DNA from: Heliomarina baculiformis
Lineage (GTDB): Bacteria; Pseudomonadota; Alphaproteobacteria; Rhodobacterales; Rhodobacteraceae
Direction: 5' to 3'
Assembly: GCF_019966545.1 (NCBI RefSeq)
Contig: NZ_JAIMIC010000007.1
Span: 248,001-312,000, forward strand
DNA: 64,000 bases
The number at the start of each line of letters is the position of its first letter. Position 1 is the stretch's first letter. Below the pieces are notes generated by a model that saw only the letters and a program-made list of their open reading frames with translations, was not told the origin of the DNA and made no database searches. The position numbers and the translations under genes were made by a program. Positions 44,973-54,327 of the stretch are shown here, piece by piece.

Positions 44973-44986
44973 TTTGAGCGCTCACA
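44973..44986. promoter_or_regulatory. TGAGCGCTCA operator, site 4
   Basis: Palindrome TGAGCGCTCA at 44975-44984. Read on the minus strand it continues CTCAAATAAATT, the same flank as sites 1 and 3. It precedes the third Rieske gene in a 213-bp gap that holds nothing else recognisable. Confidence 0.75.
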
Positions 44987-45068
44987 TAATATACTGTTCG
45001 TGCAAGATTCGTGCAGACCTCACGACCTCGGCCTCTCGAAAAGGATGACTTGCCTTGGCCGCGGCGGT

Positions 45069-46553
45069 TTAACCGCTCGTATCCAGAACAGCAGACCACG
45101 TAAGGCTGCGCGCTTCGAGCGCGCTTTGCGCGTCGGCCGCCTTGGACAGCGGATAGATCTCGGGTGAAGGAATGCGGAGCTTTCCGCTTGAGATCGCTTC
45201 GAAGAGCAGCCGCGAGTATCTCTCCACCTGCGCAGCGCTTCCGACGTAATGCCCGTAATTGGGTCTGGAAAAGCGAAGCGACTTGGACGACATACGCCCG
45301 AGGTCATGGTGTCCGGGAGGACCGGAGGCTTCGCCAAAGCTTACGACGTGGCCCCGGATTGCCGCTGCCTCTAATGAGCCTTGAAGCGTGCTTTGCCCGA
45401 CACCGTCAAAGATAACGTTGGCACCCAAGCCGTCGGTCAGGTCAAGCGTGGCTGCGACGAAGTCTTCCTGCCGGTAATTGATGGTGCAGTCAGCCCCGTT
45501 GGACAGGGCCATTTCGAGCTTTTCCGCGGAAGAAGCTGTTGCGATTACCCGCGCGCCCAGCGCTGTTGCCCATTGAACCAGCAGTTGACCAACGCCGCCT
45601 GAAGCAGCGTGGATGAGGACTATGTCATCAGGACCGACGGGCTGCACGTCATACAAAAGAAAACTCGCCGTCATGCCTTTTAGGAGCGTTCCGGCTGCCT
45701 GATCGTCGCTCAGCCTGTCAGGCAGTCTGACGAGCATCGATTCCGGCATGACCCGGTCCGTACAATAGGCGCCCACCGGCGCACAAGCATAGCCGACACG
45801 GTCGCCGGGACGCAAATCAGAGACCTCCGTCCCGACATTCGTCACAATGCCGACCGCTTCCATGCCGGGAATGCCGGGCGGGTCGATTAGGTCGAAATGG
45901 CCGGTTCGACAGTGGATGTCGATGAAATTGACGCCAACATATGTTTGATGCAGACGGACTTCGTTTGGACCAACAGGCGGAAGTTCGATTGGTTGAAACG
46001 ACAGTACGTCGGGTCCGCCGTGTCTTTGAATGACGATTCCCATTGGTGTTTGGCTGCTGTTTTTTGGCGGGACCGAGGGCGGTTTCGACGGGGCCACCGG
46101 TTTGACAGGCTGCGGCGCACCCGAGAACCAGTCGTGCAAAGCGGAGAACCCGGCCCGGTAGATCTCATCTCTTACCAAGGCGATCAGGCGATTTCTTTCA
46201 GGCGCCGGCGGGTCGAAGGTGCTTGACCATTCAAGCAGTGTCCTGTCGCCGTCGGTGACCGGCCGCAGGCACATTTCCGCGACATAGCCCATGAGCGGCA
46301 ATGGTGAATCGAGAAGGCAGTAGCGCAGCGACATGTCACGGTCGGAACAGGAAATCAGTTGTTCACGCAGGATGCTGCCATCGGTCAGGGAGAAATAGCG
46401 GACGCCACCGACGGTTTGCGATGCCAGGCCATCTTCGATCCGGCTGCTGGCGATTGCCGGATGCCAGCGGTCGTGGCTGTTGAAATCGCGTAGTAACGCC
46501 CAGACCGCACCGACCGGTGCGTCGATGACCGTGCTTTCGCGGACCGTATCCAT
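45069..46553 (-). CDS. SRPBCC domain fused to a quinone oxidoreductase-like domain
   Basis: 494 residues in two parts. Residues 1-145 are an SRPBCC (Bet v 1/START-like) ligand-binding domain, DAPVGAVWALLRDF onward. A proline-rich linker (about 147-172) follows. Residues 173-494 form a zinc-free medium-chain dehydrogenase of the quinone oxidoreductase type, beginning MGIVIQRHGGPDVL and carrying the NADPH loop HAASGGVGQLLVQWA. The second part looks complete. The SRPBCC part resembles the separate protein encoded just upstream. Last gene of the long leftward array, 19 bp after that gene. Substrate unknown. Confidence 0.85.
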   Translation of the reverse strand: MDTVRESTVIDAPVGAVWALLRDFNSHDRWHPAIASSRIEDGLASQTVGGVRYFSLTDGSILREQLISCSDRDMSLRYCLLDSPLPLMGYVAEMCLRPVTDGDRTLLEWSSTFDPPAPERNRLIALVRDEIYRAGFSALHDWFSGAPQPVKPVAPSKPPSVPPKNSSQTPMGIVIQRHGGPDVLSFQPIELPPVGPNEVRLHQTYVGVNFIDIHCRTGHFDLIDPPGIPGMEAVGIVTNVGTEVSDLRPGDRVGYACAPVGAYCTDRVMPESMLVRLPDRLSDDQAAGTLLKGMTASFLLYDVQPVGPDDIVLIHAASGGVGQLLVQWATALGARVIATASSAEKLEMALSNGADCTINYRQEDFVAATLDLTDGLGANVIFDGVGQSTLQGSLEAAAIRGHVVSFGEASGPPGHHDLGRMSSKSLRFSRPNYGHYVGSAAQVERYSRLLFEAISSGKLRIPSPEIYPLSKAADAQSALEARSLTWSAVLDTSG

Positions 46554-46572
46554 CAGGCGTACGGTTTCCGTT

Positions 46573-47007
46573 TCAACTGAAACGTTTATTCAGTGCGTCG
46601 AAGGCGGTCTGGAAGACGCCCTGCCCGATCTGGTCGATCAGACCGGATTCGGCCTGTGGATCACAATCGAAATTCGCCTCCCACGAGGCAAAGGTCCGGT
46701 TGCCGTCGGTTACGGGGATGAGGGCAAGAGTCGCGATATAGTCGCGCACGCCCATGCCGCTCTCGAGAATGGAATAGGTGCAGCTCATATCGTAATCGGA
46801 AAGGGCCAGAAGCTGCTCGCGTATGGTGTCGCCGTTTCCAAGCTGAAAGTTCCGGATGCAGCCGATCTGATCCGGATGCATGCCGCCTTCGATGCGGCTT
46901 GCGGTGACGAAAGGTGTCCAATCCGGCAAACCGTTGAAATTGCGCACGATCCGCCAGACCGAGGTTACGGGAGCTGGCAGAACGGTAGATATATAGACTC
47001 TAGTCAT
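46573..47007 (-). CDS. SRPBCC family protein (polyketide cyclase/MxaD-like)
   Basis: 144 residues from the ATG at 47007, which overlaps the flotillin stop. Typical features are PAPVTSVWRIVRNFNGLPDW at the start, SRIEGG, and the C-terminal helix with FQTAFDALNKRF. It is close in pattern to the N-terminal domain of the next protein (both have SRIE-G and RDYD/RDMS blocks), so the pair may be duplicated ligand-binding units. Function unknown; SRPBCC proteins bind hydrophobic small molecules. Confidence 0.85.
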   Translation of the reverse strand: MTRVYISTVLPAPVTSVWRIVRNFNGLPDWTPFVTASRIEGGMHPDQIGCIRNFQLGNGDTIREQLLALSDYDMSCTYSILESGMGVRDYIATLALIPVTDGNRTFASWEANFDCDPQAESGLIDQIGQGVFQTAFDALNKRFS

Positions 47008-49186
47008 CGTCGCGATCCTCTTTTTCAACGGTCTGGACCGACGCCTTGTCGCCCTTGGAAAGGCTGGCGATATCTTTGGCGTTGCGAAGGACGTCCGTCA
47101 TCCGACCCATGGAGCTGCCTTCGATGCCGATTTCCTTCATCAGGTTGTCGATCATCGGAGCCTGCACGCGGTAGCGCAGGGCGCTGTCGATCACCTCGTC
47201 GGTGACGTTCTTGCCGCCTGACGCGCCACCGCCGTTCATCCCGTCCACATGCAGGATCTTGATCCCGTCGATCTTTTCCATAGGCCGGACGCTTTCGCGA
47301 ACGATGCCTTCGAGACGGTCCAGCAGGGCCGCGCGGAGACGGCCGGCGCGGGCGTCTTCGGACAGAACGTTTTCGGCCTCGTTGAGTTGACGCGCGCCTT
47401 CGGCATCCACGCCGAATTTCTCGGCAGCAGCAGCGGCGAGGATCTTTTCGGCCTCAGCAGCAGCCGCAGCGGCGATGCGGCGGGCTTCGGCTGTCGACTT
47501 GGCCGCTTCCATCTCGGCCTGCGCCTTGGCGGTAAGGGCCAGAGCTTCGCGTTCAGCTTCGCGATGGGCGGCGATCATGTCGGTCATCTTGCGACGCTCG
47601 GCGATCTCGCGTTCGCGCATGGTAAAGGCCTGTTCCTCGGCCTGGATGGCCTTACCGCGCTGGGTCTCGGCGGCGGCGACGGCGATGCTGCGTTCCTCGC
47701 TTTTCTTCGCCAGTGCGATGGCCCGGTCCTCACGGGCGAGATCGACCTTGAGATCGAGTTCAACCGCGATCTGGCGCAACTCCTGATCGGTGAGAAGCTG
47801 GGCCTCTTTCACGCCGCGTTCTGCGGTCAGACGGGCGCGTTCGATTTCCTCGTCCGAGGCAATCTCCGCTTCTTGAACAGCCTGACGTTTGGCGACCTGA
47901 AGGGATTCAAGATGCCGTTCGCGGGCGATGCGCAATTCGTCTAGCGCGCGATCCTGGGCAAGTTTTTCGGCCTCGGCTCCTTGATTGGCGACGATTTCGG
48001 CGCGACGGCGGGCGCTTTCCGCTTTGGCCAGTTCCTGTGCCTTGATCGTCAGGGCAATTTTGCGGTCCTGTTCGGCGAGTTCAAGCGCGCTTTGCCGTGC
48101 GATATTGAGCCTTTCCTGCGTTTCCGCGCGGGCAATGCGTGCCTCTTCAAGGGCAAGTTCCAGCGCGATGGCTTCCTTCTCCGTCAGTTCGCGCATCTTG
48201 AGATCGGCCTCGTCCAGCGCGCGGCGGCGTTTCAGATCGAGCTTCTGGGCTTCTTCCTCTTTCTCTATCCGTTCCTGTGTAAGACGGCGTTCCTGCATAA
48301 CGCGGGCGATTTCGACAGCTTCGCTGGATTGCAGCCTTGCCTGTTCCGCTTCCTGATCGCGCATGGCCCGTTCGCGGACCAGTTCGGTTTTCTGTGCAGC
48401 GCGGCGGGTTTCGATTTCCTGCTCTTGCGCAAGCTGGGCGTATTCGGTCTCGCGGTCAATTTCGAGAACCTTGCGCTGGGTGTCGAGATTCTGGTTCCGG
48501 ATTTCGACTAGGGTGCGCTGTTCGATCTCGTTCCGGAGCTTGCGGCGGGTTTCGATGGTTTCGGTCAGTTGGGTCAGGCCCTCGGCGTCAAAGCTGTTGG
48601 ACGGATCGAAGTATTCCAGCCCAGTCTGGTCGAGATCGACGATGGACACGTTTTCAAGTTCAAGCCCGTTGGCTGAAACGGTGCCTTCGGCAAGGGCTCG
48701 GACGGCTTCGGCATAGTCATGGCGGTTTTCATGCAGCTCTTCGAGCGAGCGTTGCGCCGCGACAGAACGCATGGCGGCGGAAAATTTGCCTTCGAGAAGT
48801 TCGGTAAGTCCGGCACGGTCCAGCGTTCTGCGACCAAGCGACTGGGCGGCGGCGGCGACCTGATCTTTCGATGCGCCGACGCGAACGAAGAATTCCGCAT
48901 TCAGATCGACACGCATCCGGTTCTTTGTGATCAGGGCGTGATCGTTTTCGCGAACCACGCTGATGCGCAGGACCCCCATGTTCACAGGCGTAATCTCATG
49001 AAGGACCGGTATGACAAAGGCGCCGCCGTTCACCACGACCTTTTCGCCCATGAAACCCGTGCGAACAAAGGCCGTATCCTTGGTCGACCGCCGATAGAGC
49101 CATCGGAGGATGTAGACCGCAACCGTTATCACGATCGCGGCGACGATGATCCACAACAGGAGTGCGCCAATTAGATCCGAGGACAT
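47000..49186 (-). CDS. Flotillin-family (SPFH) membrane protein, YqiK-like
   Basis: 728 residues. One N-terminal membrane helix (5-27) leads into an SPFH/band-7 domain (about 35-200), then an exceptionally long coiled coil rich in Glu, Arg, Ala and Gln (about 210-600), and a C-terminal region with HVDGMNGGGASGG. It scaffolds membrane microdomains. AGGAGAAA precedes the ATG. Flotillins normally stand alone or with an NfeD partner; no NfeD gene is present here. It sits between a TIM-barrel enzyme gene and an SRPBCC gene, 24 bp after the former. Confidence 0.9.
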   Translation of the reverse strand: MSSDLIGALLLWIIVAAIVITVAVYILRWLYRRSTKDTAFVRTGFMGEKVVVNGGAFVIPVLHEITPVNMGVLRISVVRENDHALITKNRMRVDLNAEFFVRVGASKDQVAAAAQSLGRRTLDRAGLTELLEGKFSAAMRSVAAQRSLEELHENRHDYAEAVRALAEGTVSANGLELENVSIVDLDQTGLEYFDPSNSFDAEGLTQLTETIETRRKLRNEIEQRTLVEIRNQNLDTQRKVLEIDRETEYAQLAQEQEIETRRAAQKTELVRERAMRDQEAEQARLQSSEAVEIARVMQERRLTQERIEKEEEAQKLDLKRRRALDEADLKMRELTEKEAIALELALEEARIARAETQERLNIARQSALELAEQDRKIALTIKAQELAKAESARRRAEIVANQGAEAEKLAQDRALDELRIARERHLESLQVAKRQAVQEAEIASDEEIERARLTAERGVKEAQLLTDQELRQIAVELDLKVDLAREDRAIALAKKSEERSIAVAAAETQRGKAIQAEEQAFTMREREIAERRKMTDMIAAHREAEREALALTAKAQAEMEAAKSTAEARRIAAAAAAEAEKILAAAAAEKFGVDAEGARQLNEAENVLSEDARAGRLRAALLDRLEGIVRESVRPMEKIDGIKILHVDGMNGGGASGGKNVTDEVIDSALRYRVQAPMIDNLMKEIGIEGSSMGRMTDVLRNAKDIASLSKGDKASVQTVEKEDRDDD

Positions 49187-49210
49187 TTCGATTTCTCCTA
49201 TGCGGTCGAG

Positions 49211-50044
49211 TTACGAGAACCTGATTGATTTGAATTTGCGGGTCTGGTCGGTGAGCGCGCGTTCTGTCGGAAGCCTCTCCATCGAAGACGCGCCGTAGAA
49301 GCCGTGGCAGTGTTCGGCGTGGCGCAGCACATAGGCCGCGTCGTCGGGTTCGGCGACCGGGCCGCCGTGCACCAGCACCAGCACGTCCTCGCGGATTTCC
49401 ATCGCGGCCTTGGCCCAGCGATCGACGATTTCTGGCACCTGTTTGAGTGTCGTGGCAGTTTCCGCGCCGATGCTGCCCCCCGTGGTCAGGCCCAGATGGC
49501 AGACTATGATGTCCGCGCCGGCGCGGGTCATAGCGCGGGCGTCTTCTTCGGAAAACACGTAGGGCGTGGTGAAAAGACCCTTTTCATGAGCCGCTGCGAT
49601 CATGTCGACTTCGAGCTGGTAGGACATGCCGGTTTCCTCGAGGTTTGCGCGGAACATCCCGTCGATCAGCCCGACGGTCGGAAAGTTCTGAACGCCTGCG
49701 AACCCGACGCGCTTGAGGTCGTCGAGAAAGCTTGAGAAGAGACAGAACGGGTCGGTCCCGTTCACGCCAGCGAGCACCGGCGTGTGCTTGACCACGGGCA
49801 GGACCTCGCTCGCCATTTCCATGACGATATCGTTCGCATTGCCGTAGGCCATCATTCCGGCCAGCGAACCGCGCCCGGCCATGCGATACCTTCCGGAGTT
49901 GTAGATGACGATCAGATCGATGCCGCCTTCTTCTTCGCATTTTGCGGAGAGTCCGGTGCCCGCCCCGCCACCGACAATGGGAATACCCGCTTTCCGCATT
50001 TCTTGGAATTTGGCGACAAGCGCCGCTCGGTCATGGTGCGACAT
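49211..50044 (-). CDS. PEP hydrolase-like TIM-barrel protein (Tm-1 C-terminal domain family)
   Basis: 277 residues. Conserved blocks are [19 protein letters not shown], the [20 protein letters not shown] segment read as [46 protein letters not shown] and the late [10 protein letters not shown]. This TIM-barrel family is the C-terminal half of the tomato Tm-1 protein; in bacteria it is separate and usually adjacent to an UPF0261 gene, as here. The catalysed reaction is not established. Its start overlaps the stop of the LivF-Tm-1 fusion gene (TGATG). Confidence 0.88.
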   Translation of the reverse strand: MSHHDRAALVAKFQEMRKAGIPIVGGGAGTGLSAKCEEEGGIDLIVIYNSGRYRMAGRGSLAGMMAYGNANDIVMEMASEVLPVVKHTPVLAGVNGTDPFCLFSSFLDDLKRVGFAGVQNFPTVGLIDGMFRANLEETGMSYQLEVDMIAAAHEKGLFTTPYVFSEEDARAMTRAGADIIVCHLGLTTGGSIGAETATTLKQVPEIVDRWAKAAMEIREDVLVLVHGGPVAEPDDAAYVLRHAEHCHGFYGASSMERLPTERALTDQTRKFKSIRFS

Positions 50045-52230
50045 CAGGCATTCCTTTTTCTGGCAGAGTGAAGAACAGGCATGGCGTCCAGAACCGCGTT
50101 TGCGAATTCTTCGGAGTTGATGTGAGCGTTGATGCGGGTAACCCGGCGGTTGCTTCCCTGGTTCACGTTGCTCTCAATCGCATTGAACAGGGCTTCGCGG
50201 GCCTCGGGGTCGTGGAATGGCTGACCCGGCGCGTCGAGCGCGGAAATGCCGCCTTCGGGTAGCAGGAATGTCATAGGTCCCTGCATCTGGTTGAGGCGCT
50301 GGGCGATCCACTCCCCGATTTGCCTGCATTCCTGGGCGGTCGTGCGCATCAGGGTGACGCTATCATTGTGGATCACGAATTTCCGCGAGGAGAACCTTTC
50401 CGGCAGCGTGTTGCGCGGCCCGAAGTTTACCATGTCGAGGGCGCCGACTGATCCGACATAGGGAACACTGGTGCGGATGATCGCGCCGAAACGATCCTCG
50501 GTGGCTCGGAACACGCCGCCAACCAGCATGTCGGCAACCTCGGTTGTGGTAAGATCGAGTACGGTTTCTATGTCGCCGTTGTCGACAAGGGATTCCATCG
50601 AGCGACCGCCGATACCCGTCGCATGAAAAGTGAGGCAATCGAAATCAGGCTCTAACTGGCTTGTAAGCCTCTGTATTAGAGGAGTCGTGACGCCAAACAT
50701 CGTCAGAGCAACGGTTGGTTTCGCCTCTGAAGTGAGGGTCTTATCGGCACGGGACGACGGTAGATCGGTCGCCATTCCTGCCATCGCGCGCGCTGCATTG
50801 CCCAGAACCTTTTGCGTAATACGGTTCAGCCCCTGAACGTCTGCGACGGAATGCATCATCATGATATCGGAGGATCCGACATATTGCGCGACGTCGCCGG
50901 CTGCGACCGTGGAAACCATGATCTTGGGGATTCCAAAGGGCAGCGCCCGCATACCGGCGGTAGCCAGGCTTGTACCCCCCGAACCGCCCGCTGAAAGAAT
51001 GCCGCCGATACCGCGTTCCCGCGCGATCCAGGTTTCGAATGCCTTGGCCATGGCGCTGACCGACTGCCCGCGATCTCCTGTCATCACGGATTGGGTGCCG
51101 CCACGTGCCATGATGGCGATCTGCGCAGGGGTGACGTCCGCGCGGGACGGCTTGCCGGATGTCGACAGGTCGACTGTCTTGACCGGTAAGCCGAGCGCCT
51201 TGATCCGATCCGCCATGTAGTTCAATTCGCGGGCTTTAGTGTCGAATGTACCCACCACTAGCACGGTCCGACCAACCCGTTCCGCATAAGGGATATGAAA
51301 CACGTTCTCAGGTATTGGCTTGGGCGTGGGTTTGCTGTCCACCACGGTCGCGTTGGGCACATTCCAACGGTTCGGCATTTGAGTCACCGGGTGGAAGTCA
51401 GAGACCTTCTGATCTCCGCTGCGATTGACCCTGTAGACCTCGGCCATCTGCTCGGCGACGACAGCCTGTTCGCCGGGAGACGGCTCGGGCATTTCATCTT
51501 CGCTGTGGCGTCCCACGCCAAGCAGGCGTTGTTGCAAATCCCGATCCGCAGCCAGTGCTTTTGCATCCATGATACGGTTGATCCGACCGTTCACCATGAT
51601 CCCGACCCGGTCGGAAACGGACGTGGCAACGCCAATGTTCTGTTCGATGACGAGGATCGCCATTTCATCTTCGGTGGCGAGACGGACCAGCATGTCACGC
51701 ACCTGATCCACGATCACCGGGGCCAGACCTTCGGTCGGTTCATCCATGATCATCAGTTTCGGGTCGGACAGTAATGCGCGGGAGATTGCAAGCATTTGCT
51801 GTTCCCCGCCCGAAAGCTGGGCGCCGCCGTTGTTGCGCCGTTCGGCCAGCCGGGGAAATGTCTGATAAATCCGCTCCGGGCTCCAGCTGGCGTCGCGCGT
51901 GGTCTTGGCCGCGAGTCGCAGATGTTCGTCGACCGTCAGGCTTGGCCATACCCGGCGTCCCTGCGGAACATATCCGATGCCGAGCCGGTGAATTTCATGT
52001 GGTTCGAGGTGGGAAATTTCGCGGCCCATCGCGCGGATCGATCCGCTTTCGGCCTTTTTCAGCCCTGTGATAGTGTTGCACAGGGTCGTTTTACCCATGC
52101 CATTACGCCCGACGATGGAAAGAACGCCGGTTTCGAGCGTAAAGCCGACACCTTGCAGCGCATGGCTTTCGCCATAATAGACTTGCAGATCTTCCACCTG
52201 AAGAACGGCCTTACCGCGACGTTCAGCCAT
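50044..52230 (-). CDS. LivF-type ABC ATPase fused to a Tm-1-like ATP-binding (UPF0261) domain
   Basis: 728 residues in two parts. Residues 1-240 are a LivF-type importer ATPase: Walker [10 protein letters not shown] (41-49), signature LSGGEQQ (139-145), Walker B LMIMDEP (159-165). A weakly conserved linker (240-318) follows. Residues 320-725 are UPF0261/Tm-1 N-terminal domain: GTFDTK (327-332), GGSGGT (415-420), [14 protein letters not shown] (457-470), then MFGVTTP and [12 protein letters not shown]. Both parts keep their key motifs. It overlaps livG by 8 bases upstream and the TIM-barrel gene downstream. Confidence 0.92.
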   Translation of the reverse strand: MAERRGKAVLQVEDLQVYYGESHALQGVGFTLETGVLSIVGRNGMGKTTLCNTITGLKKAESGSIRAMGREISHLEPHEIHRLGIGYVPQGRRVWPSLTVDEHLRLAAKTTRDASWSPERIYQTFPRLAERRNNGGAQLSGGEQQMLAISRALLSDPKLMIMDEPTEGLAPVIVDQVRDMLVRLATEDEMAILVIEQNIGVATSVSDRVGIMVNGRINRIMDAKALAADRDLQQRLLGVGRHSEDEMPEPSPGEQAVVAEQMAEVYRVNRSGDQKVSDFHPVTQMPNRWNVPNATVVDSKPTPKPIPENVFHIPYAERVGRTVLVVGTFDTKARELNYMADRIKALGLPVKTVDLSTSGKPSRADVTPAQIAIMARGGTQSVMTGDRGQSVSAMAKAFETWIARERGIGGILSAGGSGGTSLATAGMRALPFGIPKIMVSTVAAGDVAQYVGSSDIMMMHSVADVQGLNRITQKVLGNAARAMAGMATDLPSSRADKTLTSEAKPTVALTMFGVTTPLIQRLTSQLEPDFDCLTFHATGIGGRSMESLVDNGDIETVLDLTTTEVADMLVGGVFRATEDRFGAIIRTSVPYVGSVGALDMVNFGPRNTLPERFSSRKFVIHNDSVTLMRTTAQECRQIGEWIAQRLNQMQGPMTFLLPEGGISALDAPGQPFHDPEAREALFNAIESNVNQGSNRRVTRINAHINSEEFANAVLDAMPVLHSARKRNA

Positions 52231-53008
52231 GACCGTCTCCTAGGTAGATAGCCTGAACTTCGGCGTCATTTTCGATTTCTTCCGGCGTGCCTTCCTTGAA
52301 GACGCGGCCATTATGCATCATCGAAACATACTCCGAGACGCGCAGCGCCACGTCGAGATCGTGTTCGATGATGACGTATCCGATATGCGATGGCAGGGCG
52401 CCGAGTATGGCGACGAGATCACGCCTTTCGGTTGGCGAAAGACCGGCCGCCGGTTCATCGAACAGGATGAAACGGGGCGCGCCTGCCAGAGCAAAGGCGA
52501 TTTCAAGCTGCCGCTTGCGACCATGAGATAGTGTCGCGACCTGAAGATCGGCGTCGTCGTATAGATGAACGGCCATGAGGATCGACCGGGCCTGTTCCAT
52601 ATTGGCGTCCGTATCGCGGGGCCGGAGCAACGAGAACCGGCGGCGCGAGACGCCACGACAAGCGAGATAAACGCTTTGGAGAATTGTCAGCCCGTCGAAG
52701 AGCTGTGAAATCTGGTAGGTCCGGCGCAAACCGCGCCGAATCCTGTCGTGTGCAGGGATTGATGTGATGTCTTCGCCGAAAAAGCGGATCCGCCCGAACG
52801 TACAGTCGAAATCCCCTGTAATCGCATTGAATAGAGTCGTTTTTCCGGCTCCATTCGATCCCAGAACCGCGCGGCGTTCACCTGCGGCGATCTTCATATT
52901 GATATCGGACAGCGCCACGAGGGCACCGAAATGACGTGCCACGCCATCCAGCTCCAGCGCATAAGAGCCGGTGCTGGACAGAGGGGTGTTTTCACTTAGC
53001 AATGCCAT
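52223..53008 (-). CDS. ABC transporter ATP-binding protein, LivG-type
   Basis: 261 residues. Walker A is GSNGAGKTTLFNAITGD (about 52-68), the Q-loop RRTYQISQLFDGLT, the signature LSHGRKRQLEIAFAL (Gly-Gly replaced by His-Gly, as in many LivG proteins), and Walker B FILFDEPAAGLS. It pairs with the LivF domain of the next gene, with which it overlaps by 8 bases. Part of the five-component branched-chain-type importer; the substrate is likely the compound handled by the hydrolases upstream. Confidence 0.93.
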   Translation of the reverse strand: MALLSENTPLSSTGSYALELDGVARHFGALVALSDINMKIAAGERRAVLGSNGAGKTTLFNAITGDFDCTFGRIRFFGEDITSIPAHDRIRRGLRRTYQISQLFDGLTILQSVYLACRGVSRRRFSLLRPRDTDANMEQARSILMAVHLYDDADLQVATLSHGRKRQLEIAFALAGAPRFILFDEPAAGLSPTERRDLVAILGALPSHIGYVIIEHDLDVALRVSEYVSMMHNGRVFKEGTPEEIENDAEVQAIYLGDGHG

Positions 53009-53029
53009 ATCAGGCGCCAGTCCGAAACA

Positions 53030-54274
53030 TCAGGGGCAGCTTGGGTTTTCGCGGCTGACCGCGCCGAGCGCCCTGAACTCTTCCTTGTCGATGCCGAGGG
53101 TCTGATTGACCTGCGGCGTGGTCTGGATGAGCTTGTTCACGAGGTTGCCATCCGGTCCCTCGACCACTTCGGTCAGGTAGATGTCGGCAATCGCGTTGCG
53201 ATTTTCATCGAGTGAGACCTTGCCGGTCGGGGTCTCGAATTCGAGATTGGCAAGGGCTTCGCGGTAGGCTGTCGGGTCGGAGAGATCACCGCCCGTTTCC
53301 TCAAGCGCCAGCAGGGCTGCTTTCATCCCGATGTAGTACCCATGCGCAAAGAGCGAGGGCGACGGGAACGCGCCATCAGTTTTCTTGTACTCTTCGACGA
53401 AGGAAAGCCACGCTTCGCTGTCATTGGTATCGGCTGTGGGACCGGCCGCCGGCGTTCCGATCAGGATATCACGCAGGCGTCCTTCGGAGGTCAGCACAGT
53501 CTGGTCAACCGTAATGGACCCGCCGATTAGCGGAGCCTCGCCCCCGGCCTGCTGGTACTGGCTGAGGAAGTTCACCGCATCGGCACCGCCCAGCGCGACA
53601 TAGATCGCATCTACATCATCAGGGATAGCGGCAATGACCGACGAGTAGTCCTTGTTCCCGATTGGCACCCACGACTTGGAGGGAACGGTGCCGCCTGCAT
53701 TGCAGAATTCAGCCATAAAGCCAAAGACCTGCGTGTAAGGGAAGGAGTAATCCTCGGCTACGGTTGCGACGGACTGGTAGCCCTTTTCATTATAGACATA
53801 GGTGCCCAAGCCGGCCATCCACTGCGCGCCATCTGTCGAGAAGCGGAAGAAGTTGTCGGCCGGATCCCGGAACGTCGTGTCCTGCGCGGCGGACGACCCG
53901 TTGATGAAGGTCACATCGGGTTGCGTCTTGGCGTAGTCCTTGACGGCAATGCCTTCGTCCCCGGAAAGAGGCCCGACGAGCACCTTTACGCCGTCTTGTT
54001 CGACCAGCTTTCGTGCAGCGCGCACCGCGCTATCGGGAGAGGCATCCGAAGAGCCGCGAATGATCTCGATCTCATGTCCGGCAACTTCACCGCCGAATTC
54101 GTTGACGGCGGTCATCGCGCCGCGTTCGCCGTCTTCGCCGAGCACGGTAAACGCGCCTTCGAAGGTGGCCAGCAAGCCGATCTTGATCGCGCCATCTTGT
54201 GCAAGCGCGATGCCCGGAAGCGTGAGCGCCGTGGACAGCGTCAGCGCGAGCAGGTTGCGTTTTGTGATCCTCAT
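53030..54274 (-). CDS. ABC transporter substrate-binding protein, LivK-type
   Basis: 414 residues with a signal peptide (1-25, cleavage after LAQ or ALA). The mature part is a type I periplasmic binding fold: IKIGLLATFEGAFTVLGEDG at the start, VLVGPLSGDEG, and ATVAEDYSFPYTQVFGF. It contains a lone Cys three residues from the C-terminus. GGGAGG precedes the ATG. It delivers substrate to the LivH/LivM channel encoded just upstream in the array. Aromatic and amide ligands are common in this family besides amino acids. Confidence 0.93.
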   Translation of the reverse strand: MRITKRNLLALTLSTALTLPGIALAQDGAIKIGLLATFEGAFTVLGEDGERGAMTAVNEFGGEVAGHEIEIIRGSSDASPDSAVRAARKLVEQDGVKVLVGPLSGDEGIAVKDYAKTQPDVTFINGSSAAQDTTFRDPADNFFRFSTDGAQWMAGLGTYVYNEKGYQSVATVAEDYSFPYTQVFGFMAEFCNAGGTVPSKSWVPIGNKDYSSVIAAIPDDVDAIYVALGGADAVNFLSQYQQAGGEAPLIGGSITVDQTVLTSEGRLRDILIGTPAAGPTADTNDSEAWLSFVEEYKKTDGAFPSPSLFAHGYYIGMKAALLALEETGGDLSDPTAYREALANLEFETPTGKVSLDENRNAIADIYLTEVVEGPDGNLVNKLIQTTPQVNQTLGIDKEEFRALGAVSRENPSCP

Positions 54275-54327
54275 GTCTTTTTCCTCCCTGGAAGTTTGAA
54301 TTGGATCGTCTTTCCGGAACCCTCTCC

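Noticed and set aside
45064-45076. GCGGTTTAACCGC palindrome at the stop of the SRPBCC-oxidoreductase gene
   Set aside because: Considered as a terminator, but no U-run follows on the minus strand and the stem is short.
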